64,000 nucleotides of DNA, taken from contig NZ_CP045499.1 of the NCBI RefSeq assembly GCF_015500075.1, positions 248,001-312,000 of the forward strand, in the 5' to 3' direction. The number at the start of each line of letters is the position of its first letter. Positions within the stretch are counted from its first letter, which is position 1. A program made the translations under genes and the position numbers. The notes under the pieces are model-generated. The model had not been told where the DNA came from. It searched no databases and saw only the letters and a list, made by a program, of their open reading frames with translations. Source of the stretch: Mesorhizobium sp. INR15 (GTDB lineage Bacteria > Pseudomonadota > Alphaproteobacteria > Rhizobiales > Rhizobiaceae). Positions 18,211 through 26,610 of this stretch are shown here, in pieces.

Positions 18211-19112
18211 CGGCTCAACTCTCTCACCTCGCGCGCCTCGAATCGGAGGCGATCCATATCCTGCGCGAAGCGATCGCCGAGGCCCGCAAGCCGGTGATGC
18301 TGTTTTCGGCGGGCAAGGACTCAACAGTGCTGGCGCACCTGGCGCTGCGCGCCTTCTTCCCCGGCAAGCCGCCGTTTCCCCTACTTCACATCGACTCGAC
18401 CTGGGAGTTTAAATCCCTGCTCCAATTCCGCGACGCCTTCGCCCGCGAACATGGCTTCGTGTTGATCGTTCATGCCAACGAGGACGGACGCGCGGCGGGG
18501 CTCAATCCGTTCGACCATGGCGATCTCTACACGTGGGAAATGCGCACCGAGCCGCTTAAGGCCGCACTCGATGCCGGCGATTACGACTTCATCTTCGGCG
18601 GTGCGCGTCGTGACGAGGAGAAATCGCGTGCCAAGGAACGGGTTTTTTCAGTGCGTGGCGTCGGCCATGTCTGGGACCCCAAACAGCAACGTCCCGAACT
18701 CTGGCGCCTCTATAATACCCGGCTCGGCAAGGGCCAGTCGGCGCGCGTGTTTCCACTATCGAACTGGACAGAAACCGACATCTGGACCTATGCGCTTGTC
18801 AACGACATCGCGCTCGCGCCGCTCTACTTCGCGGCCCCCAGGCCCGTGGTTGAGCGCGCCGGCGCGTTGATCGTTGTCGACGACGAAACACGGATGCGAC
18901 CGCGGCCCGGCGAGCGCCCCGAAATCAGAAGCGTGCGCTTTCGTACCCTCGGCTGCTGGCCGGTCACAGGGGCGACCGAGTCGGACGCGACCGACCTCCT
19001 GTCTGTCGTTGGCGAGACGCTCGCCGCAACGGGCTCCGAGCGCCAGGGAAGGATCGCCGACGGCGAGGACGGCGGCTCACTCGAGCAGAAGAAGCGCGAG
19101 GGATATTTTTGA
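18207..19112 (+). CDS. CysD-like N-type ATP pyrophosphatase (sulfate adenylyltransferase small subunit homologue) in the dab operon
   Basis: 301 aa, the same length as classical CysD, starting at the ATGA overlap with dabA. The PP-loop is SAGKDST at 34-40. Other conserved blocks are FPLLHIDSTWEF, FIFGGARRDEEKSRAKER, VFPLSNWTETDIWTYA, RFRTLGCWPVTGA and the C-terminal SLEQKKREGYF. CysD makes adenylyl-sulfate from ATP and sulfate, but normally needs the GTPase CysN, which is not in this window. Its place inside a carbon-uptake operon suggests a specialised role, or use of a distant CysN. The substrate here is unknown. Confidence 0.88.
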   Translation: MTAQLSHLARLESEAIHILREAIAEARKPVMLFSAGKDSTVLAHLALRAFFPGKPPFPLLHIDSTWEFKSLLQFRDAFAREHGFVLIVHANEDGRAAGLNPFDHGDLYTWEMRTEPLKAALDAGDYDFIFGGARRDEEKSRAKERVFSVRGVGHVWDPKQQRPELWRLYNTRLGKGQSARVFPLSNWTETDIWTYALVNDIALAPLYFAAPRPVVERAGALIVVDDETRMRPRPGERPEIRSVRFRTLGCWPVTGATESDATDLLSVVGETLAATGSERQGRIADGEDGGSLEQKKREGYF

Positions 19113-19114
19113 CG

Positions 19115-19978
19115 ATGGCAATCGTCGCAAAACTCTATGAAAATGAAGTTGCGGCGCTGGCAACCATGCACGGTAAGGAGCGGGTGATCGCACCATTGTT
19201 GCAGCGCGCCCTTGGATTGCGGGTCGAGGTGACGCCGGGGATCGATACCGACAGGTTCGGCACCTTCAGCCACGACATTGAGCGCAGTGGCTCACAGCTC
19301 GACGCCGCCAGGGCCAAGATTGCAGCGGCGTTCGAGATTTCGCCTGGCGCGCGTGTAGCTGTCGCCAGCGAAGGCAGCTTCGGGCCGCACCCGCAAATTC
19401 CCTTTGTCGCTCTTGCGCGCGAAATCGTGGTGCTCAAGGATCAGCTCAATGGCCTTGAACTGATCGGCAACTACGCCGGGATGGATACGAATTTCAGCCA
19501 CGTCGTTGTTAAAGACGTAGCCTCTGCAATCGCCTTTGCCAAACGCGCCGGGTTTCCCCGACAGGGTGTCATTGTGGCGGGCTGCGTCGACCAGAAGCCT
19601 GCCCCGGAGCGTGCACTCTTCAAAGACATTGGCGATTGGATCGATCTCGAAAGTGCAGTGGCAACCGTGATCATCACCTGGGGCGCGGCTCTCGTCGAGA
19701 CGGATATGCGCGCCCATCGTAACCCAACCCGGATGCGCACTATCAAACGCGCGACTTTCGATCTGGTGCGGCTGTTCCGTAGCCCCTGCCCCGGTTGCCA
19801 GAGGCCTGGATTTACCATCACGCAAAGGCTGTTCGGCCTGCCCTGTTCATGGTGTGGAGGCCCGACGACCGCCCTGAAAGCAACCGTCTACTCCTGTGAA
19901 GGCTGTGGCTTTCGGGATGAGCGGCTGGTTAAAGCGGCGACTGCGGACCCGGGTCAATGCGAGGAGTGCAATCCGTGA
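19115..19978 (+). CDS. DUF6671 family protein with double zinc ribbon
   Basis: 287 aa from ATG 19115, 2 nt after the cysD-like stop. The N-terminal two thirds form a conserved alpha/beta domain (KERVIAPLLQRALGLRVEV, DTDRFGTFSHDIERSG, VASEGSFGPHPQIPF, NYAGMDTNFSHVV). The C-terminal part has four CxxC pairs in order (CPGC, CSWC, CEGC, CEEC), predicting two zinc ribbons. I recognise the layout as DUF6671, whose function is unknown. It is co-transcribed with dabAB and the cysD-like gene. There is no signal peptide or membrane segment. Confidence 0.75.
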   Translation: MAIVAKLYENEVAALATMHGKERVIAPLLQRALGLRVEVTPGIDTDRFGTFSHDIERSGSQLDAARAKIAAAFEISPGARVAVASEGSFGPHPQIPFVALAREIVVLKDQLNGLELIGNYAGMDTNFSHVVVKDVASAIAFAKRAGFPRQGVIVAGCVDQKPAPERALFKDIGDWIDLESAVATVIITWGAALVETDMRAHRNPTRMRTIKRATFDLVRLFRSPCPGCQRPGFTITQRLFGLPCSWCGGPTTALKATVYSCEGCGFRDERLVKAATADPGQCEECNP

Positions 19979-20000
19979 TTAGGAAACAAAGGAGGACCGA

Positions 20001-20234
20001 ATGGCCGCTGCGCAACCACCCGATGACACGCTCCCGAAAATCGAAAAGCACATTGCCTGGGTGCTGGCACACCCGGGTATGAGTGCATGGCTGAAAGACG
20101 CTCTCAGGACATCCGCCGACCGAGATCCCGTGGATCTTCTGGGTGACCTGGCGATGCTATCGTTGCTCTTGAAAGCGAAGTCTCACGCAGCCATAAACCA
20201 GCAGCTGGGATCCCCTAAAACATTTGCGCGTTGA
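20001..20234 (+). CDS. Small conserved-looking hypothetical protein, last gene of the dab operon
   Basis: 77 aa with a very strong ribosome binding site (AAAGGAGGACC) just before ATG 20001, 22 nt after the DUF6671 stop. It is mostly helical and soluble: KIEKHIAWVLAHPGMSAWLK and VDLLGDLAMLSLLLKAKSH. No family was recognised. Its position and translation signal argue that it belongs to the dab/cysD/DUF6671 operon. Confidence 0.65.
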   Translation: MAAAQPPDDTLPKIEKHIAWVLAHPGMSAWLKDALRTSADRDPVDLLGDLAMLSLLLKAKSHAAINQQLGSPKTFAR

Positions 20235-20324
20235 CCCGATCCCTCCTGAAGGACCGACGTTCAGTGCGGCGCGACAATTAAAGTGAGAGCGATAGGGATT
20301 CGACGCTGCCCTTGTAGAAGAAGG

Positions 20325-20512
20325 TTCCGCAGAACGACGCCGTCCTGACCCGCTTACGAAGATTTTCGACGCCGAGGTCGTCCCGCCGCTGCAGGCGGCG
20401 CCAGTTTGGGATTCCGCCGCATCGTCTCCTCGAAGATCGCGATCGCTCGAATGTCAGGCGATGGCATTCGCCGGATGCTGGTACACCGCATCCGGTAGTG
20501 CGCGCCATCCAT
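20325..20512 (+). pseudogene. IS21 istA remnant carrying an internal micro-inversion
   Basis: Plus-strand codons read RPDPLTKIFDAEVVPPLQAAP, then similarity resumes at DGIRRMLVHRIR and, after a 1-nt shift, RAIH. Both blocks match the IstA at 53555-55069 in the window. The intervening block (expected PGIRVVAIYEEMLRRHPEL) is present but inverted: on the minus strand 20458-20401 reads PDIRAIAIFEETMRRNPKL. The remnant is cut by the IS66 end at 20514. Confidence 0.75.
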
Positions 20513-20526
20513 TGTATGCGGTGTTC

Positions 20527-22056
20527 TCAGGCCACGGCCTTGAGTAGCGCGGAGGCATAGGCCCATGGCAGCAGGTCGTCGAGCTTGTTCTGAGGGTGGC
20601 CGTCGACGATGCGGGTTATGACGTCGGCGAGGTAGGCGTACGGATCAACGCGGTTGAGTTTGCAGGTCTCGATGAGCGAGGCGATTGTCGCCCATTGCTC
20701 ACCGCCGCCGTCGGAGCCAGCGAAGAGCGCATTCTTCCGATTGAGGGCGATCGGCCTGATCGCCCGTTCGACGACGTTGGAGTCGATCTCGACGCGGCCG
20801 TCGTCGAGGAAGTGGGCGAGCCCGGCCCAGCGCGCGAGGGGGTAGCGGATCGCTTCGGCGAGCTTACTCTTCTGGCTGACCAGGGCGAGTTTCTCGCGCA
20901 GCCAAGGCTGGAGGGCATCGATGATGGGGCGGCTTCTCTCCTGGCGCGCGGTTCGCCGCTCTTCGGGCGGGCGTCCCCGTATCTCGCTCTCGATCTTGTA
21001 GAGTTCGGCGATACGCTGGAGCGCCTCTGTCGCGATCGGCGCGGGGCCGGACTTGGCCAGTTCGTAGAAGCGGCGACGGACATGCGCCCAGCAGAACGCC
21101 AGGCTCACGGCATTTCGCTCGGCCAACGCCTTGTATCCGGCATAGCCGTCGACTTGCAGGATTCCGACGAAGCCCTGAAGGTGCCGCAATGGCTGCTCGG
21201 CCTTGCGGTCGGGCGCATAGAGATAGGCGACGCCGGGCGGATCGACCCCGCCCCAGGGGCGATCGTCGCGCGCATAGGCGAACAACTGGCCAGTCTTCGT
21301 GCGGCCGCGGCCGGGATCGAGCACCGGCGCCGTCGTCTCGTCGGCGAAGAGCTTGCCCGACGCCTTCAGTCGCTCGAACAGTCGCTCATGGATCGGCCGA
21401 AGCAGGAAGGCCGCCTTGCCGACCCAGTCGGCGAGCGTCGAGCGGTCGAGATTGACGCTCTGGCGGGCATAGATCTGGGACTGGCGGTAGAGCGGAAGAT
21501 GGTCGGCGTATTTCGATACGAGAACATGGGCCACCGTCGCCTCGGTCGGGATGCCGCCCTCGACGAGCCGCGGCAGAGCCGGCGCCTGAACCACGACCTC
21601 CTCGCAGCTTCGGCAGGCGTATTTCGGGCGGCGCGTGACGATGACGCGGAATTGGGCCGGCACGATGTCGAGGCGCTCGGAGCGATCCTCGCCCATGACA
21701 TGCAGCATTCCATTGCAGCACGGGCAGATCTTGTCGGGAATGTCGATGATCTGCTCGATACGCGGCAGATGCGCGGGCAGTGATCCACGGTTGGCGCGGC
21801 GCTTCCTGGCGCGAGCCTCGCGCTTGGCAGTATCGGCGGTGTCCTCCGCGGCGAAGCCTTCAGCCTCGATCTGCTCGGCCTCCTCCAGGCCCAGCAGCAG
21901 CTGGTCGACCGGCAGGCTCTCTGCCCTGCGGCCGAAGCGGTGGCGCTGCAGTTCCTTGATGATCTGGCGCAGCCGCTCGTTCTCGGCGCGCTCCGCCGCG
22001 AGCATCGCCTGAAGCGCGATCGGATCGTTGGTCTGAGGGTCGGCCGGATTGCTCAC
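20527..22056 (-). CDS. tnpC: IS66 transposase TnpC
   Basis: 509 aa, full length. It has an N-terminal leucine-zipper-like helix (LAAERAENERLRQIIKELQ), the HRFGRRAE motif, and a zinc-finger block with CPCC and CRSC at about 120-160. A DDE catalytic core follows with KLFADETTAPVLDPG, ILQVDGYAGYKAL, CWAHVRRRFYEL and the final VERAIRPIALNRKNALFAGS. It is the catalytic subunit of the IS66 machinery and needs TnpA and TnpB. It appears intact. Confidence 0.93.
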   Translation of the reverse strand: MSNPADPQTNDPIALQAMLAAERAENERLRQIIKELQRHRFGRRAESLPVDQLLLGLEEAEQIEAEGFAAEDTADTAKREARARKRRANRGSLPAHLPRIEQIIDIPDKICPCCNGMLHVMGEDRSERLDIVPAQFRVIVTRRPKYACRSCEEVVVQAPALPRLVEGGIPTEATVAHVLVSKYADHLPLYRQSQIYARQSVNLDRSTLADWVGKAAFLLRPIHERLFERLKASGKLFADETTAPVLDPGRGRTKTGQLFAYARDDRPWGGVDPPGVAYLYAPDRKAEQPLRHLQGFVGILQVDGYAGYKALAERNAVSLAFCWAHVRRRFYELAKSGPAPIATEALQRIAELYKIESEIRGRPPEERRTARQERSRPIIDALQPWLREKLALVSQKSKLAEAIRYPLARWAGLAHFLDDGRVEIDSNVVERAIRPIALNRKNALFAGSDGGGEQWATIASLIETCKLNRVDPYAYLADVITRIVDGHPQNKLDDLLPWAYASALLKAVA

Positions 22057-22114
22057 AAAGCCGATTCAATCATGCATTCCAATGCTTTGCCAGCATATTT
22101 GGCCGCTCATGGAA

Positions 22115-22471
22115 TCAACTTGCCGCGATCGGCGCGCGTGTCTCGCGAGCGTCATGCACGCGCCGCCAATCCAACCCTTCCAGCAGCGCCTGCAACTGCG
22201 CCGCCGTCAGCCTGACCACGCCATCGGTGATGGCAGGCCAGCAGAACCTCCCGTCCTCCAGACGCTTCGCCAGCAGGCACACGCCGGTGCCGTCGAAGTA
22301 GACCAGTTTGATCCGGTCGGCGCGCTTGGCCCTGAAGACGTAGATCGCCCCGGAGAACGGTTCGGCGCCCATCGTCTCGCGCACCAGAGCCGCCAGTCCC
22401 TCGGCCCCCTTGCGGAAGTCGACCGGTCTCGTCGCCACCATCACCTTGACCACACCCGTCGGCCCGATCAC
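22115..22471 (-). CDS. tnpB: IS66 accessory protein TnpB
   Basis: 118 aa from GTG 22471, which overlaps the tnpA stop as GTGA; this gives the standard family length. Signature blocks are VATRPVDFRKGAEGLAALV, AIYVFRAKRADRIKLVYFDG and GVCLLAKRLEDGRFCWP. It is required for transposition, with an unclear biochemical role. Confidence 0.9.
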   Translation of the reverse strand: MIGPTGVVKVMVATRPVDFRKGAEGLAALVRETMGAEPFSGAIYVFRAKRADRIKLVYFDGTGVCLLAKRLEDGRFCWPAITDGVVRLTAAQLQALLEGLDWRRVHDARETRAPIAAS

Positions 22472-22905
22472 GACGGGACCTTCAGTGCGCGGATCACCGC
22501 CGCGATCGTGGCCGGCGATGTGCCGTCGCCGATCCTCACCGTGACGCCCGACGCCTCCAGTTCGATCGCCGCAACACATCGCCGTGGCGCTCGCCGCCTC
22601 GGCTCCTTCGCCGCCATCGGCTCGGGCGCGACCACGACCGCGGGCACAAAGCCGGGTGGCGCCTCAGCCTCCAATTGCGTGCGCGCCGCGCGCCGCCAGG
22701 TGAACAGCTGCTGCGGCGTCAGACCGTGCAGGCGCGCCACTGCCGACACCACAGCGCCCGGCACAAATGTCTCCTCCAGGATTCGCGCCCGCTCATCGGC
22801 CGACCAGCGCCGACGGCCCATCGCACCGTTGATAACTTCAAAGCGCCGGATTTTGCCCTCCGGCTCAAGTCTATGGTCAAGTCCAGACACAAAACGATCC
22901 TCCAA
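22468..22905 (-). CDS. tnpA: IS66 accessory protein TnpA
   Basis: 145 aa. The N-terminal helix-turn-helix of the Tnp8/InsA type is WSADERARILEETFVPGAVV, followed by ARLHGLTPQQLFTWRR. The C-terminus carries IELEASGVTVRIGDGTSPAT, typical of the longer rhizobial IS66 TnpA. It is the first gene of the element and is translationally coupled to tnpB. Confidence 0.88.
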   Translation of the reverse strand: MEDRFVSGLDHRLEPEGKIRRFEVINGAMGRRRWSADERARILEETFVPGAVVSAVARLHGLTPQQLFTWRRAARTQLEAEAPPGFVPAVVVAPEPMAAKEPRRRAPRRCVAAIELEASGVTVRIGDGTSPATIAAVIRALKVPS

Positions 22906-22968
22906 ACCGGATCGTCAAAATGCCCCGTCAGGCCCCGACAAAGAAGGTGCGGTCAGAGCCCCGCTTAC

Positions 22969-23550
22969 TCTGCTGGGCACATGTCCGTCGACGCTTCTAC
23001 GAACTGGCCCAGTCCGGGCCCGCGCCGATCGCCACGGAGGCGCTCCAGCGCATCGCCGAGCTCTACAAGATCGAGAACGAGATACGGGGACGCTCGCCCG
23101 AAGAGCGGCGCACCGCGCGCCAGGAGAGAAGCCGCCCCATCATCGATACCCTCCAGCCATGGCTGCGCGAGAAGCTCGCCCTGGTCAGCCAGAAGAGCAA
23201 GCTCGCTGAAGCAATCCGCTACCCGCTCTCGCGTTGGGCCGGACTTGGTCGCTTCCTCGACGACGGCCGCGTCGAGATCGACTCCAACGTCGTCGAACGC
23301 TCGATCAGGCCAATCGCCCTCAATCGGAAGAATGCGCTCTTCGCCGGTTCCGACGGCGGTGGCGAGCACTGGGCGACCATCGCCTCGCTCGTAGAAACCG
23401 CGAAACTCAACGGCGTCGACCCGTACGCCTACCTCGCCGACGTCATTACCCGCATCGTCGCAGGCCATCCGCAAAGCCAGCTCGACGACCTGCTGCCCTG
23501 GGCCTATGCCCCCGCGCCACTCAAGGCCGTGGCCTGAGAACAGCGGTTAC
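22969..23550 (+). pseudogene. Second IS66 copy, C-terminal third of tnpC plus right inverted repeat
   Basis: From 22970 the plus strand encodes the last ~190 residues of a TnpC about 93% similar to the complete copy (CWAHVRRRFYELAQSGPAP to PLKAVA*), stop at 23535-23537. The terminal repeat TGAGAACAGCGGTTAC ends at 23550. Similarity begins exactly where the complete IS66 ends (22968/22969), so the intact element sits in the tnpC of this older copy, whose other half is missing. The two copies form a 568-bp inverted repeat pair. Confidence 0.85.
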
Positions 23551-23908
23551 ACCGGACAGCGCATTCTCACAGTAAGATTGATAGAAGAAGCTCCATTAAG
23601 GGTCTTGTTACCTCTGAGCCCTCAGACGAGGGGCCAATCGAGCCGCTACCTGGCAATTTCTAGCGTGCGGTGGGCATCGAACGTGGTAAGCTAGCCCGTC
23701 GCCGCAGGGCTCCGGATTCTAAGAACTGCCTCGCCTGAGTTCTGCGCCTTCCAACCAAACGCCGCGCCCGTTCCAGGATGGTGATCTCCCCACAACTGCC
23801 CGGCGGATTGCCTTTGGTCCTGTCGAACTACCTCTGGATCCCTACAAAGTGCCGGGTTTTTGTGCGGGCGATCACGCCGCCAAATGCGGAACTTCGCCGT
23901 GAGCGACG
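23551..23908. other. Intergenic region, nothing recognised
   Basis: Sequence between the IS66 remnant and the end of the beta-barrel gene. Frames on both strands are short or without similarity; no clear hairpin was seen. Confidence 0.4.
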
Positions 23909-25288
23909 TCAGAAGCCCAGCCTAAGAGCGGCGCCATACTGCACATTCGTGCCGATCTTTTGGCCGGCCGTACCGAACACGAATGCATCGACTTTCGCGC
24001 GAGAGGAAAATTTCAAGCCGACTCGCGCGCCATATTCGACAAACGTGAAATCGCCGGCCCGCCCTTCCACCGGGCCGACCCAGTCCACGTTCGCGGAGAC
24101 GGGCCTGCCGCTCCCAAGGGTCCGGCCGAGTGCTGCGGAGAGCGTCAGGTCGAGCCCGCTCAAACCCGAAGTGGTCCAGGCTGCGGTAACTTTCACCGAT
24201 GTGGTGCTTGATGTGCTGTTGCCGATGCGCGCGGTAAACAGGTTACCAGAGCGGCCGGTTTCGGCATAAGAGCCAACCCGCAGCCAGCCTTGCTCCAACC
24301 CTCCTGAAATAGAGAGTTCGTTGGCTGCATTGGGCGTGTAAATAACGCCTGCTCGTGCGTAGATTCCTAATGCGCTCCCCGAAGCATCGCCACCACTTTC
24401 GACTGCGCCGGCGCGATTTTGGTATTGTCGTGACAAGTGCATAGTGACCTCGGGTGCGCCCCACATGCCTCCCTCCGCGAACGGACGAACGGAGTTTGTC
24501 CCTGGTTGCACATAGCGCAGCGCGCCGGCAAGCAAGGGACCGTTTGCGTCGGCGCCGCCAGCGGACTGATGAACGTAGGCAGCGCCCGCCAGCAGGCTGA
24601 AGCCGTCATCGATCGCATAGTGACCACTGGCGCCGATCATGGGTGAGCCGCCGCTTGCTAGCAGGGTCGCGTCATTCTCTCCTTGCACCGGCGCCAAAAA
24701 ACCCAGCAGCAAATCGGCGGTTCCGCCCAGATGGGCCGCCACCGACGAACGCTCTGCGGCAAGCTTGTCGATCGATGTTTTGATCGATGAAAAACGCGCG
24801 TAGTCGATGGTGGTAACATCGGCCGAATCGAGACCAGCAAAGGCGTCGCCCAGTTGCTGCGCTTCAAGAACAAGCACTAGATTCAAGATCAGCGCATTAT
24901 CTCGCCCCGATCCAACCAATTGCGTCAAAACGAAATCGCCATGATTGTCACCCTGGAATGTGACGCCGAGCACCGAGCCGATCGCTGGCGTAACCGTGAA
25001 GTGCGCGATCTGCGCGGCGGCCAGTTCTACGCCGCCGCGATAGTCGATCTTGTAGATGCCGACGCTGTCTGACGGCAGTTGGACAGGGATGACGACACCG
25101 CAGGTGCGAGAACCAGTGGACACCCCGCCGCTCCCTGCGGACACAGAAAAACTATCGAAGAAAACGCTAGCAGTGGCGCCGTCGGGGGTCACCGTCGGCA
25201 CACTGGCAGCGCAGATTTCTTGTCCCGATGCTCCGCTGACAGCCAGAAAAAGTAGGCACACAGGAAGAAGTACGCGACCAGACGCCAT
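23909..25288 (-). CDS. Secreted DUF4360-like domain fused to an autotransporter-type beta-barrel
   Basis: 459 aa from ATG 25288 (GAGGAG upstream), with a signal peptide (VLLPVCLLFLAVSGASG). Residues about 30-150 resemble DUF4360 and the neighbouring stand-alone protein (SVFFDSFSVSAGSG, CGVVIPVQLPSDSVGIYKID, YRGGVELAAAQIAHFTV). A short linker leads to about 270 residues of alternating amphipathic strands with Gly/aromatic patterns (GIYARAGVIYTP, FVEYGARVGLKFSSRAKVD) and a terminal Phe (AALRLGF), the usual outer-membrane barrel signature. The predicted layout is a periplasmic or surface domain held by a barrel. Confidence 0.68.
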   Translation of the reverse strand: MASGRVLLPVCLLFLAVSGASGQEICAASVPTVTPDGATASVFFDSFSVSAGSGGVSTGSRTCGVVIPVQLPSDSVGIYKIDYRGGVELAAAQIAHFTVTPAIGSVLGVTFQGDNHGDFVLTQLVGSGRDNALILNLVLVLEAQQLGDAFAGLDSADVTTIDYARFSSIKTSIDKLAAERSSVAAHLGGTADLLLGFLAPVQGENDATLLASGGSPMIGASGHYAIDDGFSLLAGAAYVHQSAGGADANGPLLAGALRYVQPGTNSVRPFAEGGMWGAPEVTMHLSRQYQNRAGAVESGGDASGSALGIYARAGVIYTPNAANELSISGGLEQGWLRVGSYAETGRSGNLFTARIGNSTSSTTSVKVTAAWTTSGLSGLDLTLSAALGRTLGSGRPVSANVDWVGPVEGRAGDFTFVEYGARVGLKFSSRAKVDAFVFGTAGQKIGTNVQYGAALRLGF

Positions 25289-25347
25289 CAAAAGCTGATT
25301 CTCCTCAAGGCCGGAGACGGCTGGTTTCAGCCGCCTCCAAAACAGGC

Positions 25348-25941
25348 TCACTGACATGCACGCCACTGCAAGTGATACACGATCGCTGCATTGACGTCCT
25401 CGGTGTCGACGGTCGACAGGGCTTCCTGATTCTGGACCGTTTTCAGCCGCATGCTGGAATTGGTGCGCAGGTTGACGTCCACGCCGCAGCCCGACCAGAC
25501 AAGCGCATCGGCTACCAACTGGTTGGAGATTGTGTAGTCCTTGTCTAGCACGCCACTGAAGTTCTGCCTGAAGGCCGGACCGCGACCACCGGCAAAGAAG
25601 TACTCGACGTTGAATTGCGACGTGGCGCCCTTCGGCAGGTGATTGAAACCACGATAGTCGACAGCCAGGACGGAAATGCTCCGGCCTTGCGGCACGTGGA
25701 CAGGTATGGCGACGTTGCAGCTTTTGCGGTCAAACGATTTGCCTGAGGTGCCACCAACTGCGAGCTGGTACTGATCATAAAGCAGGCTTAACGACTTGGA
25801 ATCTGGGCTAAGAGTTGCAGAAACGCTGCCCTCTGGGCATCCGCTACCACCGTATCCAGGGACCCCGAGAGCAATGTCGTCGGCATGCGCGAGGGACGTC
25901 ATCATCCCCATCGCGCACAACAAGAAGACTGTCTTTTTCAT
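25348..25941 (-). CDS. Secreted DUF4360-like protein
   Basis: 197 aa from ATG 25941 with AAAGGAAC upstream. Signal peptide MKKTVFLLCAMGMMTSLAHA. The mature part has a CNVAIPVHVPQGRSISVLAV block with YRGFNHLPKGATSQFNVEYFF, matching the N-terminal domain of the next gene. Five cysteines in the mature region, including C-terminal ones, may form disulfides. It lies 59 nt upstream of the barrel-fused paralogue, so the two are likely co-expressed. DUF4360 function is unknown. Confidence 0.72.
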   Translation of the reverse strand: MKKTVFLLCAMGMMTSLAHADDIALGVPGYGGSGCPEGSVSATLSPDSKSLSLLYDQYQLAVGGTSGKSFDRKSCNVAIPVHVPQGRSISVLAVDYRGFNHLPKGATSQFNVEYFFAGGRGPAFRQNFSGVLDKDYTISNQLVADALVWSGCGVDVNLRTNSSMRLKTVQNQEALSTVDTEDVNAAIVYHLQWRACQ

Positions 25942-26499
25942 GAGCGTTCCTTTGTTAGGGGGAGGCACCTTGATCGACCTCCTTGGAACACACGTAACGC
26001 GAATAGGGTTAACCAAGGCTGACGTGCCGGTTCACCGCTCATTCATCAGCCAAAATGGACCGGCACATGGTGAGGATTAAGAGTCGCTTCAAAAAAAATG
26101 GCCGGTGTACCGAAAACGTATTTGTCGCAGGCACGGGCCACGCGCATCTTTCGGGAGCAGACCGCAGACTTCTTACCGTCAACGTCGACGCCAGGGAAGA
26201 AGGCCGCCGCCGGTGTCGAGCGTGCTTATACCCGCTACGTCGTGCGGACGGACTGGCGCTAGAAAGCTAGCCGGCGCGCCGTGGTGGCGAGTTGCCTGAA
26301 AGGCATCGGGCAATCAATGGCGCGGCTTATCAGGTCAACAACAGCATCACAGTCGACGCTTGCGCCGTGGCGAAGAAATCAGCCATGCTTTGGCTGAGGT
26401 GCGACAGCACAACGGGACACGTACAGTTACGCCCGTGCGGAAGGCAAATACGCCAAGGATACTCTAGATGAGGATAAGCCCGGCTGGCTTCGGCTGCCA
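25942..26499. other. Intergenic region, no supported gene
   Basis: Contains the upstream region of the DUF4360-like gene and about 400 nt with only short frames lacking similarity. It may be decayed coding DNA. Confidence 0.4.
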
Positions 26500-26610
26500 C
26501 TACAGGGGCGAAACTGGCTCCGGCGGCGCCAAAAACAAAAGGTAGGCTGCAATCAAAACGACGGCCAACAGCATTAAAGCCAGCGCGGTATGCGTACGAT
26601 CCCATTTCAT
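26500..26610 (-). CDS. 36-aa single-pass membrane peptide overlapping the DUF982 gene
   Basis: ATG 26610 forms an ATGA overlap with the stop of the DUF982 frame (26607-26609). The peptide starts MKWDRTHTALALML and runs through a single hydrophobic helix (LLAVVLIAAYLLFL) to APPEPVSPL. The overlap, the membrane helix and AGGAT upstream support expression. No family was recognised. Confidence 0.5.
   Translation of the reverse strand: MKWDRTHTALALMLLAVVLIAAYLLFLAPPEPVSPL

Larger units (their letters stand above)
20514..22968 (-). mobile_element. IS66-family insertion sequence, complete, about 2455 bp
   Basis: Ends read inward as GTATGCGGTGTTCTCA (20514) and GTAAGCGGGGCTCTGA (minus strand from 22968), which match at 12 of 16 positions and resemble the GTAAGCG ends of IS66. 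It contains tnpA, tnpB and tnpC in order. The flanks CATCCATT and TCTGCTGG are not an 8-bp duplication: the left flank is istA debris and the right flank is another IS66 tnpC, so the element borders are recombinant. Confidence 0.8.

Noticed and set aside
17035..18324. 429-codon minus-strand frame opposite dabA
   Set aside because: Shadow of dabA codons; no start signal and no family motifs.
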